A DNA stretch of 64,000 bases from Chromera velia (GCA_018398765.1 JAHBMJ010003656.1:24169-88168), one strand, 5' to 3'. Counted from the first letter of the stretch, positions 1 through 12,146 are shown. Translations and numbers: made by a program. The notes: generated from the letters alone by a model not told the origin.

Positions 1-81
1 ATCCCTCCCCTCCCCGCAGAAAGACGGGGTCAGTCAGTCAGTCAGTCAGTCATCCAGGCTTTGACTGAAAGAAGCACTCGG

Positions 82-3000
82 CTACACGGAGGGACAAATA
101 GAAAGCAAAGCAAAGCAAAGCAGAGTTCCTTGAGAACACCCTTCCGATGATCCGAGGTGAGGCAAAATGCCCCCCCCCCAACAGACAGACCCAGATGCCC
201 CCTCACATGCAGACTGACACCACTGCATCGCGACTGACTGTGGAGTTGCATGGTCCCCAGCTACTTCTTCTATCGCAAGTAGAAGAGCGCTCTTGGCGAC
301 GTTGCTCTTCTTTCGGAACACCCTGTTGACCACCAGAGCAGAGGGCAGAGACTGGTTGCGGAGCTTCACAGTCAGGTGAAGGATCTGGTGGAGAGCCCCG
401 TGGGCTGTGCGGACGTCCAAAACCTGCAGCCAGCCAGCAAGGAGGTAGAGAAAGAATGGATACACTCACACTCTCTCTCTCTCTCTCTCACGCACTCACA
501 CACATACACAAAATTAACATAATTCACATGGCCAGTGCAGGCAGGTGATGAAACGAAAGACAGAGGGAAAGAATGAAGAGCGAAGGAGACATCTACGAAA
601 GAAGGAATTTGGATCGACCCACCTACAGTGAGATGCAGTGATGAAAAGGGAAGATAGAACCAGTCAGAAGCAAGAAGAGCCTCCAAAAAGCAGACAGGGA
701 CTGGCTGACTGGCAGATCAACCACAAACCTGTCGTGACTCCTCGATAGTGTGTAACGAGGAAGCCTTGCTAGTCACGAGCTTCACCTGGTCAGCAACGTA
801 CCTGCGCAACAGTCACACAGAAGACAAAGGAAGGAGAGGGGATGCACTCGTCGCATGACGGCAGATTCCATTCATTTCTTTTCGAGTGCCTGACTATATC
901 AAATCTGGAGTGCGGCTGTGAGAGTAGAAGGAAGGAGGACGAAGAGCCGTCAGCCAGGAGACAGACAGACAAAGACACGAATCGAATTCGCCCTGGCCAC
1001 AACAAGAAGACATCGTTGGAGGCACTCACTCCGCGAGTGACAGATGAAGAGAGGCCGGCCGAAAGAGAGAAAAAATAATTCTGGGACAAAGAGAAATTGT
1101 CTTAGACAGACAGACAGACAGACAGACAATACCTTTCTTCTTCTTCTCCCTCCTTTTCTTCATGAACACAACAGACAAAAAGAAACACAGGCAGGCAGGC
1201 AGGCAGGCAGGCAGACAGACAGACTATATCGTCTTTTCTTTACTTTACTTTTTCGCTTCCTTTCTTTCGGATGGACAGACAGACAGGCAGACTGACTGAC
1301 AGAATTTCGCTCCTTGTCAGAAAGCTGCCCTCCGTTTTGTCCTCTTCAGTCTCGTGTTGTTCCCCAGACAACAGCAGCTGCAGAAAGAAAGAACAAAAAG
1401 AGCAGAGAGAGAAATGACACTCTTCTGTGTAACAATATAGTCGAGCGTCTGTCTATATTGTTCCTCTTTCATCTGTCAGGGGGGCCCGTGACTTCCTTCC
1501 TGACAGCAGAAGCTGCAAGAGAGCTGCAGAAAAGAGGCTGAAAACGAAAAAGGGGGAGACACCGCAGCTCAAATCCTGTTTTGACCAACAGAAACGGAAC
1601 ACTGAGAGAAAGACAGAAAGACACCACCAGTAAAAGAAGAAGCAGGCGGAGAAGAGAAGAGAAACTCCCTCCGATCCCTTCGTTCTGCGTTGGAGCGTGA
1701 ACGCATCTCCGTCTCTCTCCGTCTCTCTCTGTGTGTGTGTGTGTGTGTGCGTGTGTGTGTGTGTGTGTGTGCGTGTGTGTGTGTGTGTGCGTGCGTGCGT
1801 GCGTGTGTGCGTGTGCGTGGGTGTGTGTGTGGGTGTGTGTATGTGTGTGTGACCCGTCGAGGAACGACTCTCCAATCTGCCTACCGACCTGCACGTCCCT
1901 GTTGATTCCAAGAGCGTACACAGTGCTGATGTTCATTTTGGGGGACTCTGCAGAGCCGCTGAGGGTAATTGTCATCACTGGCGTCGACATGTTGATCGTC
2001 TGCAGGCAGGCAGTCGGTCGGTGGATTCGTGTACACGCGCAAGTCTCTCTCTCAATCTTTCATGCATACGGAAAAGATACTTTGACAAAGACGGAGAAAC
2101 GAATACTCCACGAAAGAACCATCTGTCTCGTCTTCTCGCATCTGGGTGCCTCGTTCGATCCTCACACAAGGTCCCTTCGCCGCATTCTCTCTTCACCTCC
2201 ACACTTGTGATTCCCTGGGAGAGCCCTCCGCAGCGAAGTGAGTCGAAGAGTGGTTTCTTTCCAACCGACTCCGTGCGAGCTGCCGAGGGGGGGGCTTCCT
2301 TTTGTGCTTTCGCACTTTCTCGCCGGACAGCCTACCCAGCCGTCTTCCAACGCCGTCTACCGAACATATCCCTCACGGTGCCTCCCTCACTATTTCGTTG
2401 ACCAGCCTACTGCCTGCCTCCCTCCCTCCCTGCCTGCCTGACCGTTCTCTTGAAGATGTTCATGCCAAGATGAGTGAAGATCTGGTCCAACGAGTCGGAA
2501 CGTGTCGAGTCAAGTTCCCACACGCCACAGAAGGCCTCCAGGCAACGCTGCATGGATGGATGGATCGATGCATGGATTTATGTACGGAAGGAAGAAAGGG
2601 ATAGGACCAGTGTTGTCAGCGTTCTCTCTCTCTCTGCATGGGTCATCGTCTCAAGAGAGGGACGGAGGAAGGAAGGAAGGAAGAAAGAAAGAAAGGAATC
2701 AAGAAGGGGAAGGAAGGAAAAAACAAAGGAAGTATGAAAGAATGAATGATGACTGCCTGACTGACTGACCACCTTGTGTTCGGCCCGTGCCTGCTCGTGC
2801 CTTCGTTCTCTCTGTCTCCTCTCTTCTGCCTCTTCAGAGTCCTCGAATTCAAGCTCACCTGCATGCGCACGTGCATGTATTGGCAGAATTAAATCGGGGA
2901 GAAAGAAAAACAGGCAGACAAATGGACACAAAGACGGGGCAAAAAAAGGAAGCTGGAAGGCGATCTCTCGAGGAGTTGAAAAAGGTCATTCACGTACGTC

Positions 3001-3362
3001 TGTTCAGACTCTCTTTTCTTTTCTTTTCTTTTCTCAGTTTCTTTCTAAGACAACAGACTCACTCACTCACTTTCTGTCTCGATATCCTCTAGGAAGGCCT
3101 CCAGCTTGGTGGGCCTACTCACAGATTTCCTCACAAAGACCCCGGGAGACCCCGCAGCAGACGCGGGAGAGTCCAGCACAGGGGTCGTTGGGGTAGGCGA
3201 CCGGGCAGAGAGACCTAAACGAACGGAGGGGGGGAAATTGATTCGACAGTGTCTTGTGTATTCTCAATTCATTTCATTTCATCGGTCGTACCGAAAGAGA
3301 GAGCACAGAAAGGAGAAGAGAGCTTCAAGAGAAACGCTCAGAGACCAAATGAATTACACACA

Positions 3363-3406
<44 letters not shown>

Positions 3407-5339
3407 AAATGGCAGAGCCAGACTTCGGGAAGCACCATATCGAAAGGGGGAGGAGTGAAGCATGGAGGTAAGGGAAAGGAAGAGAGAAAAAGGATGGTGA
3501 GAGTGAGAGTGAGAGCCAGACACAAAGACCCGCATGCCTGCCCAGCCCCCCGTCTGCGTGCTTACCTGTCGAGTCGTCGACCGTGGGTGTTTCAGGGTCT
3601 CTCAGTTCCTCGTGTGTGTCCGGAATGCTCCAAGCAAGGTACAGCTTCAACGCAATGATCATGTGTTCTGCCACCGCGATTGACCCTGCGCCCCAATTGT
3701 TCTCCAGACCCACCAGGAAGCAGTTGCACACCACGGCCAGACCGGAGAGGGTCTCGAAGACGCCAATCCACACGTCGTTCTCAATCACACCGAACTGCAC
3801 GCACCCACGAATGCACCACCCACCCACCACATCATCCATCCATCCATCCATCCATCCTTCGATCCATCCTTCCATCGAGGGCATCCATGCATGCAGAGGG
3901 AGGGAAATTTCAGGCGGGGGGCCATGTGCTGGGGGCCCGACGGATCTGTGCACAAGAACACGCTGTGTACATGGGGGAGAAGTGATCCGTGCATGCAAGA
4001 GGACAAATAATCTCCGTAGATTCCAATTCTACTCATGTGGTGCGAAAAGCACACCACGAAAAACGGAAGGAACAAAGGAAGGTAGGTGGGCAGGAAGGAA
4101 GGTAGCGCGAAAGGAAGATGTGTTCAGTGCATCGTGCGATGGATCTTAAACGATCAGAAGAGAAAGTATCCGCAACGTATTATATCTTCAAGCTTCAAGA
4201 TGGATTTAAAAACTCTTCGTCTTACACAAACGCCGTTTACATTTTCTCTCATCTCTAAAAATTTTCATCCAGTGGTCACTTCACTCTACTTTCTATTTTT
4301 GTCCCTTTTTCTCCCTCTCTTTCCCTCCGGCCTCTTCTCTCCTTCCCCCCCCTAATTATGGTTTGGCCGTCCTCGACCCAAGTCCGGATTCATGCAGAAG
4401 AAGAAAGGAGGCCCCAGACCGCAAAGTCAATACACACTCGAACACACACAGACACACACACAGAGAGGGGAGGTGATTGGGGGGGCCAAAGAATCAGCAG
4501 CAGCAAAATCGGATAGAGGAGCAGAGACAACGGACCGGCAGGCAAAGAGGAAGCAGGAAGGATTTAAGGGATGGATGCAGACTTCCTTACCAGAGGAAAA
4601 GGGCGACGCGCTAGCCTGATTGTCTTGTAGGAGTCCACCCTGATCTCAAACAGACAATTCACCAACGCAAAGACCGGACCCAGAGGAAACACTGCAGCGA
4701 ACATTGTGGAGACGGCAAATTGGATCGCAACCTCTAGGTACTCGTCAGAGAGGGCCACCGGGTCTCTTCCCCCCTCTTCTGCAATTCGGTCTCTCCACTT
4801 CCCTTTCTTGACTTTGCTCTTGCTGGCGTTTGCACCCGTTTCTTTCTTTTTCTTCTCCCCTCCATCGCCCCCCTTTCCCTTTTCACGAGCTTTAGCTGAG
4901 ACCATCGGCATGACGACTTCCATGCCGTTCTGGACCCACTGCTTCAAGCAGAAATAGAGGAACAGCTGACTCCTGCAAAAAAAAAAGACAGACAGATGCA
5001 GGAGAGCGCTCACACGGGAATGAAGAAGAAGAAAGGCAAAAAGACGAATTAAGTGGAATGAGACAGAGAGAGACCTTCCAACGCTGGAGAGGAGAAGGGA
5101 GTAGTGCGACTAATGTCTGTCTTTTTTCGTTTGTCATTCTACTTGTCTGCCTTTCTTGTTGCCAGCCTTTCGCCTGTCCGTCCGTCCGTCTGTCCCTCTA
5201 CCAGCAACAGATCACCTTTCGGTTTCACTATCTCCTGTTGAGAGTTAACACGCAAAGGACAGCCCTTGCAGAGAACAGAGTAGAGGAGCGAAGGAAAGCG
5301 AAGGAAAGGACATCTGTCGGTCTATCTGTCTGTCTGTCG

Positions 5340-5419
<80 letters not shown>

Positions 5420-8400
5420 GTGTGTGGATGCACGCCTCCCCCCCCCCCCCNNNNNNNNNNNNNNNNNNNNNNNNNNNNNNNNNNNNNNNNNNNNNNNNNN
5501 NNNNNNNNNNNNNNNNNNNNNNNNNNNNNNNNNNNNNNNNNNNNNNNNNNNNNNNNNNNNNNNNNNNNNNNNNNNNNNNNNNNNNNNNNNNNNNNNNNNN
5601 NNNNNNNNNNNNNNNNNNNNNNNNNNNNNNNNNNNNNNNNNNNNNNNNNNNNNNNNNNNNNNNNNNNNNNNNNNNNNNNNNNNNNNNNNNNNNNNNNNNN
5701 NNNNNNNNNNNNNNNNNNNNNNNNNNNNNNNNNNNNNNNNNNNNNNNNNNNNNNNNNNNNNNNNNNNNNNNNNNNNNNNNNNNNNNNNNNNNNNNNNNNN
5801 NNNNNNNNNNNNNNNNNNNNNNNNNNNNNNNNNNNNNNNNNNNNNNNNNNNNNNNNNNNNNNNNNNNNNNNNNNNNNNNNNNNNNNNNNNNNNNNNNNNN
5901 NNNNNNNNNNNNNNNNNNNNNNNNNNNNNNNNNNNNNNNNNNNNNNNNNNNNNNNNNNNNNNNNNNNNNNNNNNNNNNNNNNNNNNNNNNNNNNNNNNNN
6001 NNNNNNNNNNNNNNNNNNNNNNNNNNNNNNNNNNNNNNNNNNNNNNNNNNNNNNNNNNNNNNNNNNNNNNNNNNNNNNNNNNCCCCCCCTAGGGAGGGAC
6101 CTGAGGAGCTCCAGATCTCGAAGAACGAAGGCCACAAAGGCAAAGTACCCGACGTAATTCATCACTCTGAAGATCACCGTCTTGACAATCAGACTCTTCT
6201 GGTAAGTCTGAAATCTGCAGGCAGCAGCAGACAAAATTGACAAAAATTCCATTCAGACAAATGGGGGACCAACACCAGAGGAAAAGAGAAAGACAGAGAG
6301 AGAAGACACTTTAAATTTGCAGCCAAAAAAGGGGGGAGGAAGGGACACAAGGAACAAATGAAGGAGAAAATGTAAGGAAGGCAGAACTGGACGGAGGATG
6401 CAACCGGAGACAACGAGAAGAGAAGAGAAGAGAAGAGAAGGAAAGGGAGAGGAAGCGATTATAACAGGAGGAGAACGGAAAAAACGTGTACGGACAGCCT
6501 CCCAGAGATTTACCGTGCTATTCCTCTTCGGTTTCTGTCATGCCCTAACAACCCTTCCTACCTGCCTGCCTGCCCGCCTGGCTGACTGACAGACTCACTT
6601 GCCATGGTTCTCCAAGGCCGTCAGCCACTCAGCTGCCTTCACGTAGACGCTTTCCAAAATGAAGGCCACCGCAAGGTACAGGAACGTCCCGGCCTGGCAG
6701 AGCAGTGTGCTGTTCTGTTTGCACAAATGCTCCCCCACCTCCAGAAGCGTCCAGAAGAGAACCACGGTCAGGAACACGAGCGACGAGAGCACAAACAGCG
6801 AGGCCGAGTAGGCGAAAAGCGTCCCCACCTCTCCCTCTCGAGACTCACCAGGAGGTCCCCTCCGCTTGCTGGCATCCTGAACGTTTTTGATCACTTTAGC
6901 GAGTACCGGGTGCCCTGTTGAAGGGAGCAGAGCAGAGCAGAGCAGGGACCAACAGAACAGTTGGAGAGCACAAAAACGCAACCAGAGAAAGGAAGAAAGG
7001 GGTGACGGGCAGGTAGATAAGCAGACAAACAGACAAAAAGGCCCAGGTCATGTCAAGAAGAACAGACGGGAGGGGGGAGTCCTCACAGACCGACCAGGAG
7101 CCGGGTCTTCCTGTTTTTGGCTCTGCGCTCCTGCAGCTGCCCCTCCTCCTGCAGCACTTCTCTGTCTTCTGTGGCCGCTCCCTGTGACCATGTCTGTCTC
7201 CATTGAATACATCACCATCGCCACAGGCCACTCAGAGGGCGTGTCCGGTTGCAGCGAGGTGATGGCAGAGATCCACCGCCACCGAGATGTGAGTCTAGCC
7301 GCCTTTCTCTTCCATGCTTCGAGGAAAAGAGTACCCCAGAAGGCCATGAAGATTGAGAATAACAGCAACAAAACTGATCTGCACACATACATCATCGCGC
7401 ACAGTCCACTCACACAGGTGATCGACATTCAACGATCAATCTGATAGATCGCAAACCAGAGAGAGATGCCTGGAACGAAGCCACCCATCTACATTGCCAG
7501 CATGCGGGCCGTAAAACAACACACCACCGACGAGTCAATTAATTTCCAAATCGAATGAATCGGATCATTTGAGAGAGGTAGCGAGAATGAAACATGGCCT
7601 GCTTTTTTCTGCCTGACTGCGGACTGACTGACTGGGCGTCGGATTCATAGGAGAACGAGAGGCGTTTCTCGTCTGAGACCTCTGCTATCGGCACTGCCTT
7701 CCGGCCCTCCACTGCGTTGTAGATCTGCATCCATTTAAAACGAAGCCGATACAGCACGGCAGGCAGGCAGGCAGGCAGGCAGATATTTAGAGAGAGACAC
7801 AGACCGAAAGGTTGAGAGAACAAAAAGCTTGGGACAGCAGAATTGACAGAAAGATACCCGGACCCACGGAAACAGACAAAAGAGACAAGAGGGTGTGTCT
7901 AGAGTGGTGGGAGAAGAGAGGGACAAAAGAAATGCAGGCAATTGAATGACTAAAGAAAAAAAAAAAAAAGAGAAGAAAAAGAGACAAACGCAATGCTTGT
8001 CCTTCGATGCCCCCCACCCTTCGGACTCGCCGCTGAAGTGAATGAATGAGGGAAGGAACGTAGACTATGCCGAGGAATGTTGTCTCTTACTTCTCTGTCT
8101 CTGTATTCTGTTTACCCAACCGAATGCAGAGCTGTGCCTTTTGTCTTTCTGGTTATTTGAATGAACATCAATCATTTCAATGGATAGACCCATCTTCATC
8201 GTCGTGAAAGTCTGCCGGGACCCTCTGCCTTCCCCCGTGACTTTTGTCTTGCTTGTCTTGTCTTGTCTTGTCTAGTGGTAAAAGGGAAAAGAGAAGAAAA
8301 GAAAAGAAAAGAAAAGAAAAGAATGCCCAAATTGCACGAAGAATTGAATGCATGACACCACGATGCTGAAAGAATTGGAAGAGAAGAGAGGAGAAGAAAG

Positions 8401-10549
8401 AGAATTTTCAGCTTTGTATCTTTACACGATCTGCGCCTGTCTGCGTGGCAGGTTTGAATTGGGACTTTCTGTCTGTCTGTCTGTGCATTTCGTCCGTCTT
8501 GTCTTCTCGTGTGATGACCGTACATCAGCAGAAAAGAAAGGAAACCATACCATGTCCACCCACCCACGCACCCACCGCTGCAGGCACAGGGACAGAGAAG
8601 CCGATCTTGAAAGAACGGCTCGAGTCTGCGATGCCCGTCCAGTCGCACACAAAAATCGACAGCCCGAAGAACGCTGGCAGAAGGAGTGCCAAGGCGTAGG
8701 AGCTCATGAAGGAAAAGTAGTACGGGACGGCCGGTCCCAGGTACGCCACCTGCAGGAACAAAGGGATGGACGCGCACATCCATACAGACGTGCGTTCAAA
8801 TGGAAGGAAACAAGGAAGAGAGGAGAAAGGAAGAAAAACAGGCGAGCAGGGGGGGGCACTCCAGAGCTACACTCACTGTAAAAAGGTAAGTCATTTCACA
8901 TGACATTCCTATTCAAGACAAGCTGATTAATTGGAAGCTCGGCAGTGAAAGACTGAGAGAGTCTCGGTCGGGTGCTAAGTACTCTCTCTTCTCTTCCTGC
9001 TTTCTTATTCCCTCAAACAAACTGCAAGGCCCCCCAAAAGCAGCCGACCGTACTGCCCGACTGACTGACGAGCCGGACTACCTGCCAGGTAGCTGGCCCA
9101 CATAAACATAAACATGGGCCCACTGTGTCGCATCTTTTCACATCTTTGTACAACGCCCACTCAGGGGACCAGCCAGCCAGCCAGCATGCCTGCCAGGCGG
9201 CCAGTCATCTGTCAATACATGAAACGCACAGTCAGGAAAGAGACCCACGGACTGACTGACTGACTGACCATGAGGTCCAAAGGTTGGGAGAAGACGCTCC
9301 ACTTGTTCCACAGTTTCTCGGCCGTTTTCTGCTGGTGGAGGGGGAAGCACGAATCAACAAGTCCCACTGCGTGTGCGGCCTCAAGGACAGACGATCCCCG
9401 GAGGGATTGGAAGGGACAGTCTGAGGTGAACCGAATCGCATACAACTCTCGGCGAATTAGCTCGGCAGCGTCTGCGGGGGAAAAGAACTTCGTCGGGTAT
9501 TCGCTGCAGAAACATGAAGAGAATACCATGAACAAGTGACGATTGAAGCAGTCGCAAGATAGCAGAAGGAAGGCAGCGAGATCTTGAGTTCCTCTCTTCA
9601 TTTCTCCCTCCATTCATTCCTTCTTCCCTTCATTCCTTCCGCCCTTCATTCATTCCTTCTCCCCTTCATTCCTTCCGCCCTTCATTCATTCCTCCCTTCA
9701 TTCCTTCTTCCCCATTGGAATCCTTTCGACTTATGCTGTACTCCTCCTCAGTCTCTCCTGCCCTCTTCCCATCCGCCCCCCCTTTCCCTTCCCTCCTCTC
9801 TCACGCACCGTCTTTCTCCCGCCCCCCCCCTCTCTCCCTCAAACATCCGTATTCCCGGTGGCGCTTTCGTGCCTATCTTTTGGATCTGTGTCGGATCGGG
9901 AGAGACATGAGAGAGACCGACCAATGGGGGAGAGGACAGCGAAAGGAGAACAAAAGGCCAACAGGGTCCCTGCTCCTCTCTGACTACCTTTTGCCTCCCC
10001 CCAGGTAGCCGAGAGGGCCGACAAGGCAGATAACGAAGACAGCCTTTTGTCTGACTGACCTGAATTCTGTGGGAAGATCTGTCACTGCCTATCTGTCAAA
10101 CCAAGCAGGTACTTGAAGAATCCCATCTTTCCACTCTACGTATCGTACAAATGCTCATGAGTAGTGTGGACCGACCTGTTTGCGAAAGACCTCAGCTTGT
10201 GAATCGAAAATTTGGCGAGCGTGCCGTCTTTGGTCGGCTTCGCGAGGCCAGTCTCTTCTGCCATCTCGTACAGCGCCATTGCGGTGGCTGAGAGAATCAC
10301 TCTCTTCCCCGATCCCTCTTCAACGCTTGTGTGGCAGGTCAGCCGCGAATTCTCACGAAGGCGCTTCAGGAGGTAGGCTTCGATTTTGGACACGATGTCG
10401 TTCTGGGCAGAAGCCTTCGACAAAACCAAGGCAACATACGCAAGCGATTTGGTCTCTGAGAGAGAAACGTAGTTATACGCGTCAGACATCTGCCGCTGCT
10501 TGGTCCCTTGGAGGGGCAGCTGCTGTGCCTGGAAATTTGCCTGAGGCAT
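82..10549 (-). CDS. Anoctamin (TMEM16-family) membrane protein with C-terminal barrel-like extension
   Basis: Anoctamins are Ca2+-activated lipid scramblases or ion channels. Exons read by eye (minus strand): 10176-10549, 9269-9503, 8576-8749, 7633-7724, 7095-7378, 6599-6914, 6214 running into the gap, 4591-4972, 3566-3794, 3071-3214, 2773-2858, 2443-2547, 1889-1999, 1493-1512, 729-801, 82-423. Phases match at every readable junction. Family signs in order: an N-terminal cytosolic domain with FPLHQQ and QPLDL, a hydrophobic segment after [70 protein letters not shown], and [17 protein letters not shown] and EIRVD hold the four acidic Ca2+-site residues known in TM7 and TM8. Start chosen at the ATG at 10549. 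At least one exon lies in the gap at 5451-6082. The 3' end is unsure: the frame stops at 82, but a GTCAGT donor about 130 bases earlier could lead out of the window. The barrel part could be a separate gene. Confidence 0.82.
1095..1295 (+). repeat. CAGA/GCAG microsatellite with embedded TATATCGTCTTTTC element, copy 1
   Basis: (CAGA)n and (GGCA)n tracts enclose a roughly 55-base pyrimidine-rich core that begins TATATCGTCTTTTC and ends TTCGCTTCCTTTCTTTC, followed again by (CAGA)n. The same core recurs at about 19855-19910 and twice in 36330-36570. It sits in an intron of the anoctamin gene. Confidence 0.8.
1728..1852 (+). repeat. (TG)n microsatellite with CG variants
   Basis: About 120 bases of GTGTGT interrupted by GCGT units, inside an intron. 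Open frames across it (Cys-Val or His-Thr repeats) are artefacts of the dinucleotide. Confidence 0.95.
5321..5450 (+). repeat. (GTCT)n-(TC)n-(TG)n compound microsatellite abutting the assembly gap
   Basis: A compound simple repeat runs into a C homopolymer and then the N run. It lies within the anoctamin gene. Confidence 0.95.
5451..6082. other. Assembly gap (632 N)
   Basis: Unknown sequence. It interrupts the anoctamin exon that starts at 6214 and must hide the rest of that exon and probably one more, because the membrane segments expected between the exons at 6214 and 4972 are incomplete. Both edges are C runs. Confidence 0.99.
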
Positions 10550-11333
10550 CCTTCCTGGACTCTTAACAAGAGAGAGGGCTTGAGAGGTCAGATGAGTCTC
10601 AGACTGACTGTCAGCTGTATAGGCGCGGTGCTACCAGACACGTCCGCGCGTCCGCCGTGTGTTCATTCAGAAAAAGCAGCTCGCATGTGCCGCTGCTATC
10701 TAAAGAAGAACTTGAAGAGCCCTTGACTTTCCTTCGTGACTGTCTAACGGGGGGTCATCCTCATGTTCTCAGGAGAATCGTGGAGAACCTGTTTCACCGT
10801 GATACATCGTGCGTCAACCGCGGAATACCGCGCGGAGCTAGGCGACACAAACGCAGTGCATGGAATGCAGGCACGCGGGAGCTAGCGCGCAAAGCGCGCG
10901 CAATCGCGCTTTAATTAATTTGTCAAATACATGCACCCATGCATACCGATACACGTATATATATACCTCTTTATTCGATGTGGAATGTATACGTAAAAGC
11001 TGTACGTATAGGGACAATTAATCTTGTAGCTATATAGGGATTCAAGTATATATATTCAAGTCACGAATCAAGTGCGTTCCATTCAATGGGCGCAACGTGC
11101 AGCGCGTTCAATCACCTTGCCTTCATATACGGGCATAGTACCCCGGCATACTGACTTGTTTGCAGACTCAAGCTACGCTTCTGCAGACTCTAACCAACAG
11201 ACACAACCCGGCCGCACGCATGGATCACGGGATGACCATGCAGTCAGTCTCGCTGGTCCGATCCCACAAACAGCCGGTAAAAACCTAAACAAACCTTTGA
11301 GAACCAAGCGAGGGGCGCTCCGAAAGACCGACA
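10550..11333. other. Intergenic; AT-rich with GCGC palindromes, no gene seen
   Basis: Upstream of the anoctamin start. Around 10880-10910 there are overlapping GCGC blocks (GCGCGCAAAGCGCGCGC), then an AT-rich stretch with TATATATA tracts to about 11080. A similar GCGCGC palindrome is at 26337-26353. No coding signal is convincing. Confidence 0.6.
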
Positions 11334-12146
11334 GTGCATGAGCCACCGCCGCTCCTGCATGTTCGCGTCTCGATCGATCAGCTGGCGATGCAGCTGCGAT
11401 CCCTCTTCCTGCAGCACCTGGCCGTGCAACTTCAGGGCCCAGGGTGCGAAGTCTCAAACCTCGAAGCGTGGTTAGCCTCCTCGGGCCACGAGCGTTGCTG
11501 CCAAGTGACGTATGACGGGGGCACAGTTGAAGGGTTGGACAGGCGATGGACTCTGCGTGGATGCGTGAGACCACCAGATGGACCGGGAATGAGATCCAAA
11601 ACGTGCAGGGAGCTTTTATACGAAATTGAATCCCAGTTTCAGGACGAAGTGGAGATCAATGAGAGTTCAGTGAGGTGTGTTACCGAGTCTGCCGCTTCAA
11701 AAGTCCCTTTACCATTTCAGTTCAAGAAGGACTTTGTCGGTTTCCATCAGCGCCACTTGAAAGATCACACGGAGCGCGTGCATCAAAAACACGCAGAACA
11801 GGAAGAGACCACTGCCAGGGAACGAATGAAACAGGAGGCAGTAAACAGCGCGGGGAGCGAAACGGATGCCTTAAAGATCTGTCGAAAGTTCTTTGTGAAA
11901 CACAGGGGAGGGGTTCGAAAAAGGACCGCAAAAGAGCAAACTGAGAGAAAGACCGGGGGGAAGGTGACAGATGGACAGTCCCAAACTCGGTCAGCTGGTG
12001 ACTGGGGCCAGGCCACACACAATCTTTGCTGTGCCCTAATAGACGGTCACATTCAGTCATTGGACTCGGATAACGATGCGTGTGTGGTCGGTAAGGGCTC
12101 CGAGGTTTTACTCGCCGAAGACTCCGAAGCAATCCGACAGACATGA
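11334..12146 (+). CDS. Orphan ORF, 270 codons, function unknown
   Basis: An uninterrupted ORF of ordinary amino-acid composition, unlike the repeat-driven ORFs around it. It starts MHEPPPLLHVRV and has a charged middle (HLKDHTERVHQKHAEQEETT) that could form a helix. There is a basic patch near KHRGGVRKRTAKEQTERK. No domain, signal peptide or membrane segment is recognised. A shorter overlapping ORF runs on the opposite strand at 11173-11574. It is flanked by AT-rich decayed DNA, so it may be a relic or a chance ORF. Confidence 0.3.
   Translation: MHEPPPLLHVRVSIDQLAMQLRSLFLQHLAVQLQGPGCEVSNLEAWLASSGHERCCQVTYDGGTVEGLDRRWTLRGCVRPPDGPGMRSKTCRELLYEIESQFQDEVEINESSVRCVTESAASKVPLPFQFKKDFVGFHQRHLKDHTERVHQKHAEQEETTARERMKQEAVNSAGSETDALKICRKFFVKHRGGVRKRTAKEQTERKTGGKVTDGQSQTRSAGDWGQATHNLCCALIDGHIQSLDSDNDACVVGKGSEVLLAEDSEAIRQT

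Larger units (their letters stand above)
82..2547 (-). other. C-terminal lipocalin/FABP-like (calycin) region of the anoctamin gene
   Basis: Exons 2443-2547, 1889-1999, 1493-1512, 729-801 and the start of 82-423 give about 150 residues. They open with [19 protein letters not shown] and LGMNIFKRT, pass through [23 protein letters not shown] and [10 protein letters not shown], and end with [10 protein letters not shown] and [12 protein letters not shown]-x-W near the start, short alternating beta-like strands, and a closing V-x-R-x-F/Y strand fit the fatty-acid-binding-protein/lipocalin barrel pattern. That is inference from pattern, not a database match. An acidic, charged linker ([19 protein letters not shown], exon 2773-2858) joins it to the membrane part. 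The residues after FRKKS are of uncertain coding status. Confidence 0.45.

Noticed and set aside
1453-2210. ORFs rich in His-Thr or Cys-Val
   Set aside because: They translate the (TG)n/(CA)n microsatellite and show no other coding sign.
5058-6252. ORFs of 250-340 codons through the N run
   Set aside because: Most of their length is unknown sequence; only the minus-strand part at 6083-6214 is a supported exon.
11173-11574. Minus-strand ORF of 133 codons
   Set aside because: Antisense to the longer 11334-12146 ORF and rich in Arg/Ala/Pro as expected from GC-rich antisense DNA.
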